From: JANSYL01 sp963921255 | GTDB lineage: Bacteria; Pseudomonadota; Alphaproteobacteria; Rhodobacterales; Rhodobacteraceae | Direction: 5' to 3' | NCBI GenBank assembly: GCA_963921255.3 | Contig: CAWUEW020000002.1 | Location: forward strand, 310,001-374,000 | DNA length: 64,000 nucleotides | Part shown: positions 52,037 through 60,796 of the stretch, piece by piece | Layout: every line of letters begins with the position of its first letter | Position numbering within the stretch: position 1 is the first letter of the stretch | Notes under the pieces: generated by a model | The model's input: only the letters and a program-made list of their open reading frames with translations | Database searches by the model: none | What the model was told of the DNA's origin: nothing | Position numbers and translations under genes: made by a program

Positions 52037-53446
52037 ATGATGGACATGACCCCCTTCCGCGCAGCGACTGCAACCGCAGTTCCGCTGTATTCCGTTGAAG
52101 CCAAGCCCGCGATCTCCATCGTTGGTCTTGGCTACGTTGGCGCCGTTTCGACGGCGTGCCTGGCCAGCCTCGGCCACCGCGTCATCGGTGTCGATATCGA
52201 CGCCTCCAAGGTGCGCGATATTTCGATGGGCCGTTCGCCAATCCACGAAAAAGACCTCGGCAAACTCCTGACGCAGGGTCTCGAAAACAGCCTCGTGTCG
52301 GCAACCGATGATCTGGCCTTTGCCGTTCGGGATACCGACGTGACCTTCGTTTCGGTCGGCACCCCGACCGCCCCTGACGGCGGCTGCGACTACCGCTTTA
52401 TCGAATCCGCGGCGCGCTCGATGGCTGTCGGCCTGGCACAGAAATCCGACTTCCACGTCTTCGTGATGCGCTGCTCGATCCCCCCGGGCACCACGATGAA
52501 AGTCATGACCCCGATCCTGGAACAGATGTCGGGTAAGACCCTGGGTGTCGATTTCGGTGTCGCCTTCAACCCCGAATTCCTGCGCGAAGGCGTCGCGGTC
52601 GAAGACTTCTACGCGCCTCCGAAAACCGTCATCGGTGCCACCTGCGAGCGGACGGCGAACATCCTCCGTCAGATCGTTGCGCCGGTCGATGAGGCGCCGA
52701 TCATCACCACCATCGAAACCGCCGAGATGGTCAAGTATGTCGACAACGTCTGGCACGCCACCAAAGTGTGTTTTGCGAATGAAGTCGGGCGCTTGGCGAA
52801 ATCGCAAGGTGTCGATGGCCACGCCGTGATGGACATCTTCTGCCAGGATCAGAAACTGAACTCGTCGCCCTACTATCTGAAGCCGGGCTTCGCCTATGGC
52901 GGGTCGTGCCTGCCGAAGGAAGTGCGCGCTGTCGCCCATATCGCACAGGCGGCTGGCGTGTCGCTTCCGATGATCGAAAACCTGGGCGCGTCGAACCGCG
53001 CGCAGATCGAAACGGCAACGCAGATGCTGCGCGACACGGGCGCCAAACGCGTGGGTGTTCTGGGCCTCGCCTTCAAGGCAGGCACGGACGATCTGCGCGA
53101 AAGCCCCATCCTCGAAGTCATCGCCGCCTTGCGTGACGAAGGCATCGAGGTGGTGGCCCACGATCCGGCCATCACGGCGGAGACCAACATCGCAGCCCAA
53201 CTGGGCTACGTGAAGCACGCAAGCGGTGGCCTGACCGAACTGGCCGACACCCTGCCGGGCATGCTGCTCGACAGCGTCGACGAGGTGACCGCACAAGCCG
53301 ACGCGCTGATCGTGACCCAAAACAACGCGGAATACGCAGAAGCGCTCAGCGCGGTCCTGGCCGACGGCACCCTGCCGGTGGTCGATGTGGTCCGCAGCTT
53401 CTCGGAGCTTCCCGCGTCCAACGCCTACGACGGGATCGGCTGGTAA
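52037..53446 (+). CDS. algD: GDP-mannose 6-dehydrogenase
   Basis: A 469-residue UDP-glucose/GDP-mannose dehydrogenase-family enzyme that converts GDP-mannose to GDP-mannuronate, the committed precursor of alginate. The NAD-binding start I-V-G-L-G-Y-V-G, the catalytic cysteine in F-A-Y-G-G-S-C-L-P-K-E-V, and the C-terminal G-L-A-F-K-A-G-T-D-D-L-R segment are present. It carries about 28 residues before the Rossmann motif, more than PA-type AlgD. The sugar specificity is inferred from algA, alg8 and alg44; UDP-sugars cannot be strictly excluded. Confidence 0.92.
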   Translation: MMDMTPFRAATATAVPLYSVEAKPAISIVGLGYVGAVSTACLASLGHRVIGVDIDASKVRDISMGRSPIHEKDLGKLLTQGLENSLVSATDDLAFAVRDTDVTFVSVGTPTAPDGGCDYRFIESAARSMAVGLAQKSDFHVFVMRCSIPPGTTMKVMTPILEQMSGKTLGVDFGVAFNPEFLREGVAVEDFYAPPKTVIGATCERTANILRQIVAPVDEAPIITTIETAEMVKYVDNVWHATKVCFANEVGRLAKSQGVDGHAVMDIFCQDQKLNSSPYYLKPGFAYGGSCLPKEVRAVAHIAQAAGVSLPMIENLGASNRAQIETATQMLRDTGAKRVGVLGLAFKAGTDDLRESPILEVIAALRDEGIEVVAHDPAITAETNIAAQLGYVKHASGGLTELADTLPGMLLDSVDEVTAQADALIVTQNNAEYAEALSAVLADGTLPVVDVVRSFSELPASNAYDGIGW

Positions 53447-53491
53447 CCGGCCGCTCCCCCCTCAACCCAATGCACCAGTAAAGGATGACGA

Positions 53492-56152
53492 ATGCTCGAC
53501 GGTAACGAAAAGGAACTGTTGGTCGGCACCGGCCAATACGACACGATGGAAGGCACCGACGCGCCCGATCTTTTGATCGGGCTCGCTGGCGATGACACCA
53601 TCAACAGTGGCAAGGGCGCCGACGAAGTCTATGGCGACTTCATCGGCCAGAACCTGTTGGCAGGCACGGACGACGCGATCAGCTTTGCCCAATATGGCGC
53701 AAGCGGATCATGGACCGTCAGCCAGGATGCCGACGGCAACACGCAGATGTCCCAATCGGTCATGACCATGGCCGGCGCGCAATATGAAGTGGCCTTCGAA
53801 GTGGCCGCGAACCACGCCGCAGGCATGGTGACCGGCCGGGTCGAAGTGCTGTGGAACGACGAGCCGATTGGCACGATCGATACCGCAAGCGGCATCTTCA
53901 CGGACGCTGTTCTGAACTTCATTGGTACGGGTGAGCCGGGCGATCTGACGTTCCGCGCCTTGCCGAGCGACGCGGCCGAAGGCCCCGAGGTCAACACCGA
54001 CGGCCCGGTCTTCTGGTACGAAAAGACCGTCGAGTTGCAGGGTCAGGATGTAACGGTCAAGGCCTTCGCCGAAGGGCAGTCCAACATCTACCAGGTCCTG
54101 AACGGTGAGTTGAACGTGTTCGATCCCGCGACCGAGACCTACACCAAGGCCGGCGCGGACGCGACCGTCGTGGTGAACTGCATCGGGTTCAACCAGGAAG
54201 ACGACCTGATCTACGGCATCGCGGTCAGCAATGGCGTCGACTCGCTTGGCAATGCCGTCTCGAATGCCGACCTCGTCATGTATGACGCGGAAGGCCACGT
54301 GTACCGCGTTGGTGACACGCCCTATCGGTCGTGGACGGGCGACTTCGATGAGAACGGCAACCTGTGGTCCTTCCATTCCAGTCTTGATCGCATCACGATG
54401 ATTGATGTCGACCAGAAGGACGCCAACGGGAACCCCATCTCGACAACCTTCAAGTTCCCCCGTGACATGGAACGCGACCAGCTTTGGGATGTGGCCTATG
54501 ACCCGGCGTCCAAAAGCTTTTTCGGCTTGGTGCGGCCCAAGTCCGAAGGCGACAGCACCCGCCTGATCCAGGTGGATATCTCGGGCGTCGAGACCGGTGG
54601 CACGCCGGAAATCACCAGCGTTGAGGTCACCGGCACCATGGTGGACGGGGCCATGCTGGACGGTGTTCCCGCGATCACCTTCGGTGCGTTCGTCATTGAC
54701 GGCGACGGCAACTTCTATGCCGGCGGCAACGGTGGCGATCACGACATGGACAACAGCACTCGGTCGAGCGGTGGCATCTATCGTATCGAAATGGCCGATG
54801 ATGGAACGGCGTATCTGGTTTTGGTCAGTGACGCCCCCAAGTCCTACAGCAACGACGGTGCGGTCGACCCGCGCGCGATGGATCCGTTCAGCGATTTCGA
54901 TCCGTCTGCGATGATCCTGATCCGCGAACCCGAACTGCACGAAGTTCAGGATCCGGCCCAAAGCTACGATGACAACATCCATGCCGGGGCCGGTAAGGAT
55001 GAAGTCCACAGTGGCTATGGCGACGATGTCGTGATCGGCAGTTCCCTCGGGGACGACATTCACGGCGGCGTGGGCGCGGATTCGCTCTATGGCGGTGCAG
55101 GTCCGGACTACGTGACCGACAAAATCTCGGTCTATGACGACGCCGGTCTGCGGTACGACCAGTTCGGAAATCTTCTTCCCGAAGACGACGATTTCATTTT
55201 CGCAGGGGCTGGCAACGATCTGCTGGACGGCTCGGCGGGCCACGACACGCTGAAAGGCGGGGACGGCAACGACACGCTCGACGGTGGCACCGGACACGAC
55301 AAGCTCTATGGCGACGATGGTGACGATCACCTGCTCAGCGGCCGGGAAGACGACTTCCTGTCTGGGGGTGAAGGTGCCGACACCCTTGAAGGCGGATCGG
55401 GCGACGACATCCTGTCCGGGGATGCCGGTGCGGACGAGCTGTTGGGCGGGTCAGGCGCTGACACGTTGAACGGGGGCGATGACAATGACGCCCTGAACGG
55501 TGGCTCGCATGACGACGTGCTGGACGGCGGCGCCGGCGATGACGGGCTCATTGGCGGGTCGGGCGACGACGATCTGTCCGGTGGGCTCGGCAACGACCAG
55601 CTCGAAGGCGGATCCGGTGCGGACGTCCTGGACGGCGGTGCTGGAAACGATGTCCTCAAAGGCGGCCATCAAAACGATGTCCTCTATGGCGGCGACGGTC
55701 GGGACAAGCTGAACGGTGGGTCCCATGACGATGCGCTCTACGGCGGCACCGGGAAGGACTACCTTCACGGGTATCACGGCAACGACTCGCTTTTTGGGGG
55801 CGCGGACAACGACAAGATCGCGTTCGGCAAAGGCGAGGACGAGGCCACTGGCGGCGACGGCAGCGATACGTTCGTGCTCAAACTTGGCGACTTGGACGGG
55901 TCCCAAAACACGATCACGGACTTCAATCGGGATGGTCAGGAAAACGACCGGCTCGACCTGCGTGACCTGAAGCTGGATGACGCCCACGCCGATGTCTACG
56001 ACTGGGTCCTGCAGCACCTGACGGAAGAGGCAAACGGCGACGTGGTCCTGGATCTGGACACCGGGACGTCGATCCGCTTTGCCGCCCGATCAAATGATCC
56101 GGCCGATCAGGACGATCTGCACGCCGACATCGTCGACGGATTGATGTTCTAA
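53492..56152 (+). CDS. Large RTX calcium-binding protein with a propeller-like region, exopolysaccharide cluster
   Basis: An 886-residue, very acidic secreted protein. Residues 1-55 resemble one RTX unit. About 60-165 look like a beta-sandwich insertion. About 190-480 contain repeated short beta motifs (D-L-I-Y-G-I-A-V, D-E-N-G-N-L-W-S, S-K-S-F-F-G-L-V, D-G-N-F-Y-A-G-G) suggesting a beta-propeller. From about 498 come roughly 22 G-G-x-G-x-D-x-L nonapeptides. The C-terminus (D-T-F-V-L-K-L, then I-T-D-F-N-R) is the usual type I secretion end. No signal peptide. It has no C5-epimerase D-P-H-E motif. It follows algD by 45 bp and ends at a hairpin. A matrix protein binding calcium and alginate is plausible, but not shown. 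Confidence 0.82.
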   Translation: MLDGNEKELLVGTGQYDTMEGTDAPDLLIGLAGDDTINSGKGADEVYGDFIGQNLLAGTDDAISFAQYGASGSWTVSQDADGNTQMSQSVMTMAGAQYEVAFEVAANHAAGMVTGRVEVLWNDEPIGTIDTASGIFTDAVLNFIGTGEPGDLTFRALPSDAAEGPEVNTDGPVFWYEKTVELQGQDVTVKAFAEGQSNIYQVLNGELNVFDPATETYTKAGADATVVVNCIGFNQEDDLIYGIAVSNGVDSLGNAVSNADLVMYDAEGHVYRVGDTPYRSWTGDFDENGNLWSFHSSLDRITMIDVDQKDANGNPISTTFKFPRDMERDQLWDVAYDPASKSFFGLVRPKSEGDSTRLIQVDISGVETGGTPEITSVEVTGTMVDGAMLDGVPAITFGAFVIDGDGNFYAGGNGGDHDMDNSTRSSGGIYRIEMADDGTAYLVLVSDAPKSYSNDGAVDPRAMDPFSDFDPSAMILIREPELHEVQDPAQSYDDNIHAGAGKDEVHSGYGDDVVIGSSLGDDIHGGVGADSLYGGAGPDYVTDKISVYDDAGLRYDQFGNLLPEDDDFIFAGAGNDLLDGSAGHDTLKGGDGNDTLDGGTGHDKLYGDDGDDHLLSGREDDFLSGGEGADTLEGGSGDDILSGDAGADELLGGSGADTLNGGDDNDALNGGSHDDVLDGGAGDDGLIGGSGDDDLSGGLGNDQLEGGSGADVLDGGAGNDVLKGGHQNDVLYGGDGRDKLNGGSHDDALYGGTGKDYLHGYHGNDSLFGGADNDKIAFGKGEDEATGGDGSDTFVLKLGDLDGSQNTITDFNRDGQENDRLDLRDLKLDDAHADVYDWVLQHLTEEANGDVVLDLDTGTSIRFAARSNDPADQDDLHADIVDGLMF
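54985..55866 (+). repeat. RTX nonapeptide-coding repeat array
   Basis: Degenerate 27-bp units encoding G-G-x-G-x-D-x-L-x; about four in 54985-55110 and eighteen or more in 55199-55866, separated by a non-repeat D-K-I-S-V-Y-D-D-A segment. Each pair of units should bind calcium in a parallel beta-roll. Confidence 0.85.
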
Positions 56153-56161
56153 GATGACGGT

Positions 56162-56190
56162 GGCCGGGGTCAGATGATCCCGGCCTCTTT
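56162..56190. terminator. Hairpin between the RTX gene and the response regulator
   Basis: GGCCGGG (56162-56168) pairs with CCCGGCC (56179-56185), followed by TCTTT on the plus strand. It overlaps the response regulator stop codon, so it may serve both convergent transcripts. Confidence 0.55.
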
Positions 56191-56784
56191 CCCGATCATG
56201 GCTGCATGCGTGCGGTTCTTGGCATCAAGTTTCCGGCACAGCGTTTTGACATGCAGTTTGATGGTCACTTCCTGGAGGTCCAGCTCGCGCGCGATTTCCT
56301 TGTTCGCAAGGCCACGGCACAATCCATTCAGCACCTGCAATTCGCGCTCTGACAGCAGTTTGGAGAGGGGTGTTTCAACCTCTTCCTCTTCGGCATTCAG
56401 GAAATCCAATGGCACGTAGGTTTCCCCCATGGCCATGAACCGGATGGCATTGATCAGGGATTTGGCAGCCATGGTTTTTGGCAAGAACCCGATCGCACCG
56501 TTGTCGATCGCCTCTTGCGCAACCGTTTTACTGGCCGTGCCGGACATCAGCGCCACCGGCCGCCCGTAGGACAATGCAATGGCACGTGCCAGACCCTCGA
56601 GGCCATTCATGCCGGGCATCGAATAGTCCAGCAGAACAAGGTCGTAGGCGATATCGTTGGAAATCTTCTCGCACGCGTCTTCCAGCGAGCCGCAGGTCTC
56701 AACTTCGAAACCGCCTTGCGCCGTCAAAAAAGCGCTTAATGTTTCAAGGACGAGGTCGTGGTCGTCAGCAAGTAATATTCGCAT
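56170..56784 (-). CDS. LuxR/FixJ-type response regulator
   Basis: A 204-residue transcription factor. The receiver domain (residues 1-120) has acidic L-A-D-D-H-D, phospho-acceptor D53 in L-L-D-Y-S-M-P-G, and K in F-L-P-K-T. The C-terminal LuxR HTH (about 140-200) reads L-S-E-R-E-L-Q-V-L-N-G-L-C-R-G-L-A-N-K-E-I-A. It lies 9 bp after the hybrid kinase in the FIST-kinase-regulator operon and is the best candidate to bind the 16-bp palindromes upstream of algF, algA, algD and its own operon. That link is inference. Confidence 0.92.
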   Translation of the reverse strand: MRILLADDHDLVLETLSAFLTAQGGFEVETCGSLEDACEKISNDIAYDLVLLDYSMPGMNGLEGLARAIALSYGRPVALMSGTASKTVAQEAIDNGAIGFLPKTMAAKSLINAIRFMAMGETYVPLDFLNAEEEEVETPLSKLLSERELQVLNGLCRGLANKEIARELDLQEVTIKLHVKTLCRKLDAKNRTHAAMIGKEAGII

Positions 56785-56793
56785 AGCTTTTCT

Positions 56794-59544
56794 CTAGCGC
56801 CTAATCGCACGCGCAGCTAGCGCCTTTGACAAGGCTTCAAGGTCAACTGGTTTGGCAAATATACCTTCAGCTTGGCCCTCAGTAAGGCGCGGATCGGACA
56901 ATCGTTTGGCCAAAGCGGTCACAACAAAGACGGGCAAATCGGCCACCCGCGACTTGATCGCCTCGGTCAGGGCGCCGCCGCTCATCTCGGGCATGTCGTA
57001 ATCCGTGATCACCGCGGACCAACTGTCGGGATCTTCGGTCACCGCGTCCAGCGCGTCGCGCGGGTCTTGGCACACCGCAACTTCAACGCCATGCGCTTCC
57101 AGATAGGTTGAGATAACGGCGGCGACGTCGGGATCATCATCAACAACAATGACCGTCAAACCTTTGAGTTCGGCTTCCGTCTCGGTCAGGGCGAAGCCCG
57201 CCTTGGGCCCCGCCTGAACCAAGGGCCAATAGACCGTGATCGTCGTGCCGCGACCCACTTCGGTGTCCAGAACGATGGCGCCGCCCACCGACTGGACCTG
57301 CAGCGCCGCGGTCGCCAGCCCAAGTCCCGTGCCCTGCCGGCCCTTGGTCGTGAAGAAAGGGCGGAACGCGTTTGCCGCGACATCGTCCGACATGCCCGTT
57401 CCGGTGTCCGACACGCTGAGCCGGGCATAGCGTCCCGCAGGGTCAAGCCGTCCGAAATCGGCCTTGCCCACCTCCGAACCAGCGCATTCCGACGTCTCCA
57501 AGGTGATTTGGCCCGATGTATCGCCAATGGCATCGCAAGAGTTGAGGACAAGGTTGACCAGGATTTGGCTCAGTGTCCCGGGATTGCCCTGAAGCACACT
57601 GGTGGCCGTCCCCTTCGAGATCGAGAATCCGATTTTCGACGGGATGCTTGACCCAAGAAGATTGGGAAGCGCCCGAACCACCGACGACAGATCGAAGACC
57701 CCGTCTTTTTCCGAGCTTTTCCCGACATCAAGCAGCCGCGAGACAAGCTTGGCGGATTGCGACCCGGCTGCGGTGATCCGGGCCAGGTGCGGTCGCACGG
57801 CGTCAGGCAGTTCGTCGGACATGCCAATCAACGTGGCCGATCCATTGATCGCGGACAGCAGGTTGTTGAAATCGTGGGCAATTCCAGCGGTCAGTTGGGC
57901 AATGGCCTCCTGTCGCTGAAGGCGGGACAACTCGCGCATCATTTCAGCTTCGCGCGCTTCAATGGCAAGGCTGTCTGTCACGTCCCGGATAACCAGAACC
58001 GAACCGCCCCCCTCCAATGGCGAAACCGTGATTTCGTGCGTCTTGGTGCCATTCCCTGTCGTGCGATCAAGCGTGATCTCAAACGCGCCCTTGGTGTTGG
58101 CCCCCGCATCGGCGGCGTAGCTGGCCTGCCATCGTTGCCCCAGACCTGCGGTCGGGGACGAAAACCCCATCAAATCTACTGCCGCGGGGTTCAGGTACAC
58201 GATCCGCGCCCCGGCATCGGTCACGACAATGCCGTCAAGGGTTGCCTCGATCGCGGCAAGTCGCTGCGACAACAGCCGCTGCGCCGATTTCATCGCCGTG
58301 ATATCCGTGGCCGAAACGACAAGACCGCCGTCGTTCAGCGCGCCCGCGCGCAACAAGACGCTGCGCCCATCGGGAAGGTCCAACTCCTGCCCCCGCGCAG
58401 TATTGGCAAGCCCCGTTAAATCCGGCTCGCGCAGCAATCGGGTGATGCGCCCGGGCAGATCGGCGCAGTCCTCCAAGTAGGCGGCCCAATTGTCCTCGAA
58501 ACGGGTTCCAGCCGCCCAATCCACACCGGGGGCTGCAAAGAATTCGATTGCCGACGCATTGGCAAACACCACGCGCCATTCGTGATCGAGGACCAAATAC
58601 GCATCCTCGGTGGCCGTGAGCGCGCGTTCCATCCGCGCGCGCAACAAGTCACGCTCGCCTGCGGCTTCGACCCGGGCCGTCACGTCGGATTGTGTGGCCA
58701 CAAGGTTGCGCACCGCGCCGGACGCGGCATGAACAGGGTAAAGCGTGAGTTCATTCCAGAACATTTCGCCCGACTTGCGCCGGTTTCGCAGCAGGAACGT
58801 CCCGCCCGTCTTTTCCGCGACGGCGGTGCGCAGCCGGGTCCGTTCCGGCGCGTCTTCGGCTTCCGCAGTCAGGAACCGGCAGTTCTGGCCAATGACCTCT
58901 GCCGCGCTGTACCCGGACAGTTCTTCGAACGCCGTGTTGACGTAGACCAAGGGTTGGTCAGAGCGCGTCGCGTCGGAAATTGCGAACCCCGACGACGACC
59001 CTGAAATGGTTGCGGCCAGAAGCTCGTTTTCGGCGGCGATCTCACGGTTCTTCAAGGCTTGGGCCGCCAATCCTGACAAACGCTGAACCAAATCCAGATC
59101 GCGCTTCCGGAACCGATCCCCGTTTCGGCGCACGGTCAGCAGGGCCTGGTTTTCCTGGACGAGCGCCACGATCAATCCGCCGTGGTCCTGTGCGTTGACC
59201 AGCCCCTCCCAAGACCCAAGCATTCCAAGGTCGGATACGTTGCGGGCCCGAGCGAACAGGTCAATCGGGGCGACCAAGTGTGCGCCAATGGCGTCGGCCT
59301 TGTCGCTTGCGATAACGGCGACCGTCCCATCGTCTTGCCGGTTCACGATGAATGAGGACTCCGAACCGATTTTCTGGCCCAACGACATGAAGATCGAGGC
59401 CAGCGCATCGCCGGGGGTGTCGGCGGACGTGTACGCCTCCAGACAATCCAGAAGCGTCTTTGTTTCTTCAAGGACGTGCGCTTCCCTGTCTCGCAACATC
59501 TGCAGTTCGAGCAGGGCTTCGCGCAACCGCTCATCTTCTGCCAT
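56794..59544 (-). CDS. Hybrid histidine kinase with GAF-like, LOV and PAS domains
   Basis: A 916-residue soluble sensor. Residues 25-165 are GAF-like. Residues about 178-290 form a LOV domain with flavin-adduct cysteine C222 in G-Q-N-C-R-F-L and flavin contacts N254, N264 (F-W-N-E-L) and Q285. Two further PAS domains lie at about 305-420 and 430-530. The kinase has H557 in G-I-A-H-D-F-N-N-L-L, N-box N668, G-boxes D-T-G-T-G-M and G-T-G-L-G-L-A, and a C-terminal receiver with D848 in T-D-Y-D-M-P. There are no membrane helices. The glutamine usually following C-R-F-L is threonine here. It should sense blue light and possibly FIST-derived signals, passing phosphate to the LuxR regulator. Confidence 0.88.
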   Translation of the reverse strand: MAEDERLREALLELQMLRDREAHVLEETKTLLDCLEAYTSADTPGDALASIFMSLGQKIGSESSFIVNRQDDGTVAVIASDKADAIGAHLVAPIDLFARARNVSDLGMLGSWEGLVNAQDHGGLIVALVQENQALLTVRRNGDRFRKRDLDLVQRLSGLAAQALKNREIAAENELLAATISGSSSGFAISDATRSDQPLVYVNTAFEELSGYSAAEVIGQNCRFLTAEAEDAPERTRLRTAVAEKTGGTFLLRNRRKSGEMFWNELTLYPVHAASGAVRNLVATQSDVTARVEAAGERDLLRARMERALTATEDAYLVLDHEWRVVFANASAIEFFAAPGVDWAAGTRFEDNWAAYLEDCADLPGRITRLLREPDLTGLANTARGQELDLPDGRSVLLRAGALNDGGLVVSATDITAMKSAQRLLSQRLAAIEATLDGIVVTDAGARIVYLNPAAVDLMGFSSPTAGLGQRWQASYAADAGANTKGAFEITLDRTTGNGTKTHEITVSPLEGGGSVLVIRDVTDSLAIEAREAEMMRELSRLQRQEAIAQLTAGIAHDFNNLLSAINGSATLIGMSDELPDAVRPHLARITAAGSQSAKLVSRLLDVGKSSEKDGVFDLSSVVRALPNLLGSSIPSKIGFSISKGTATSVLQGNPGTLSQILVNLVLNSCDAIGDTSGQITLETSECAGSEVGKADFGRLDPAGRYARLSVSDTGTGMSDDVAANAFRPFFTTKGRQGTGLGLATAALQVQSVGGAIVLDTEVGRGTTITVYWPLVQAGPKAGFALTETEAELKGLTVIVVDDDPDVAAVISTYLEAHGVEVAVCQDPRDALDAVTEDPDSWSAVITDYDMPEMSGGALTEAIKSRVADLPVFVVTALAKRLSDPRLTEGQAEGIFAKPVDLEALSKALAARAIRR

Positions 59545-59563
59545 GGTGCGATCTTTGGTTGTG

Positions 59564-60718
59564 CTATCCGAAGACTATGCAGGAAATCATGAGATTTCCA
59601 TGTCGGTTTCCGGCCCGGATCAAGGCGCCTTGCTCGCCGAAGGTGAACGCGCCGAGGAACGGGGCCCCTTCCAGCGCACCGTTCACGCCGGACACGACTT
59701 TGGTCAGCTGATCCTGGACCGACAACATGCAGCCGCCGCAGTAGATCATCAATGCACCGGACACCGGCGTGTCCGTCATCCGCCCGGTCGCGCGGGCCAA
59801 CGCAGCCACCCGGCCCGCGCGTGTCGTCAAGCCGTCCTTGGTGCCCGTCATCAGGCGCAGTTCCTCGCCCTGCTCAACGGTCGCGAACAGATCGATAGAT
59901 CCGTCCTGATGGGCAACGGCGGGGTGTGCCAGGAGGTAGAACGGCACTTCGCCCAATTGGGTCACTTCCCGGCCCAACGGCCAGAACGTGCTTTCAGACA
60001 AAATGGCCCGGTCCGTTTCGCAGGGTTGCATCGCGTCGATCGCGCCGTCGGTCCAATCCCGATAGACATCGAGCGCAGGGCGGTTGTCGATTGTCCGAAT
60101 GCGCCGCCCATCGGTCTCCGTCACAACGCCGCATTTCGTCGTGGGCGAGTAGCCACTTTGGTATGCAAAGGACACTGGCGCCGACGGAAAGAGGACCGAG
60201 ACGACCACACCGGCCGCCGAGCGCTCACCCGCGTCAAACACGAACCAGTCGCCAGAGACAGAGTTGTCCGCGGCGCTTCCGCCCAGGATCGGGACATCGG
60301 CGCCGACCACGGCTTCGATTCCGGCGAGCACGTCTTCTTCTGTCCCGGGTGTGGCAGAGACCCAGACCAGATCGGGACGCTCGCCAATACGATCGGCCCG
60401 CGCCAGCGCCTGCTGTGTCGCCGCCTGTGCGGCATCGCGCGGTGCGTCGCCAAAGGGCTTCATCGCGGTGCCATAGGCGCCCGCCGGATCAGAAATGACG
60501 AAGGCCGCCAAGCCCGGCGTGGCCCCATCCTGCGTCATGGCACCCAGACAGGACGTCGCGCCATGCAATGCGCCAAGGGTCAGCGCCTTTTGATCGCCGC
60601 CCATCGCCAGCACATTCCCATGCACGGCGACGAAATCCGATGCGCGTCCGGCCAGTTTGGCCTGCAGGTCGCCAAGATCGCTTGCTGTTTCGACTGTAAT
60701 GTCCAAGGCACACTCCAT
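59564..60718 (-). CDS. FIST-domain sensor protein (NosP-like candidate)
   Basis: A 384-residue cytoplasmic protein with FIST_N (about 15-215; I-L-G-G-S-A-A-D-N and G-V-V-V-S-V-L-F segments) and FIST_C (about 225-360; A-L-M-I-Y-C-G-G-C and F-T-F-G-E-Q-G). FIST proteins next to histidine kinases include NosP, a heme nitric-oxide sensor that modulates its partner kinase. Size and context fit, but heme binding cannot be read from sequence. The start at 60718 was chosen over 60760 because it agrees with the domain start and leaves a normal leader behind the palindrome at 60781. It is 19 bp upstream of the kinase. Confidence 0.85.
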   Translation of the reverse strand: MECALDITVETASDLGDLQAKLAGRASDFVAVHGNVLAMGGDQKALTLGALHGATSCLGAMTQDGATPGLAAFVISDPAGAYGTAMKPFGDAPRDAAQAATQQALARADRIGERPDLVWVSATPGTEEDVLAGIEAVVGADVPILGGSAADNSVSGDWFVFDAGERSAAGVVVSVLFPSAPVSFAYQSGYSPTTKCGVVTETDGRRIRTIDNRPALDVYRDWTDGAIDAMQPCETDRAILSESTFWPLGREVTQLGEVPFYLLAHPAVAHQDGSIDLFATVEQGEELRLMTGTKDGLTTRAGRVAALARATGRMTDTPVSGALMIYCGGCMLSVQDQLTKVVSGVNGALEGAPFLGAFTFGEQGALIRAGNRHGNLMISCIVFG

Positions 60719-60780
60719 CTCTTGCCGGAGTGCGGTATCCGATCGGGACGATGCGCGCATCTATGCGTGCGGGTAGGCGA

Positions 60781-60796
60781 CTATACGAAAGGATAG
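60781..60796. promoter_or_regulatory. Shared 16-bp palindrome, copy 4 (FIST-kinase-regulator operon)
   Basis: CTATAC-GAAA-GGATAG, extended to 20 bp by GA and TC on the outside. It lies 62 bp upstream of the FIST start, directly after the globin stop. Its presence suggests autoregulation of the sensory operon. Confidence 0.7.

Noticed and set aside
54985..55866. CRISPR-like or satellite repeat array
   Set aside because: The units are degenerate, in frame and encode RTX nonapeptides.
53492..56152. RTX protein as an AlgE-type mannuronan C5-epimerase
   Set aside because: No parallel-beta-helix epimerase module or D-P-H-E motif is visible; only the calcium repeats are shared.
59566..59581. Fifth copy of the alginate palindrome before the kinase gene (CTATCC-GAAG-ACTATG)
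   Set aside because: Only the left arm fits; the right half is out of register, and it lies inside the FIST-kinase junction.
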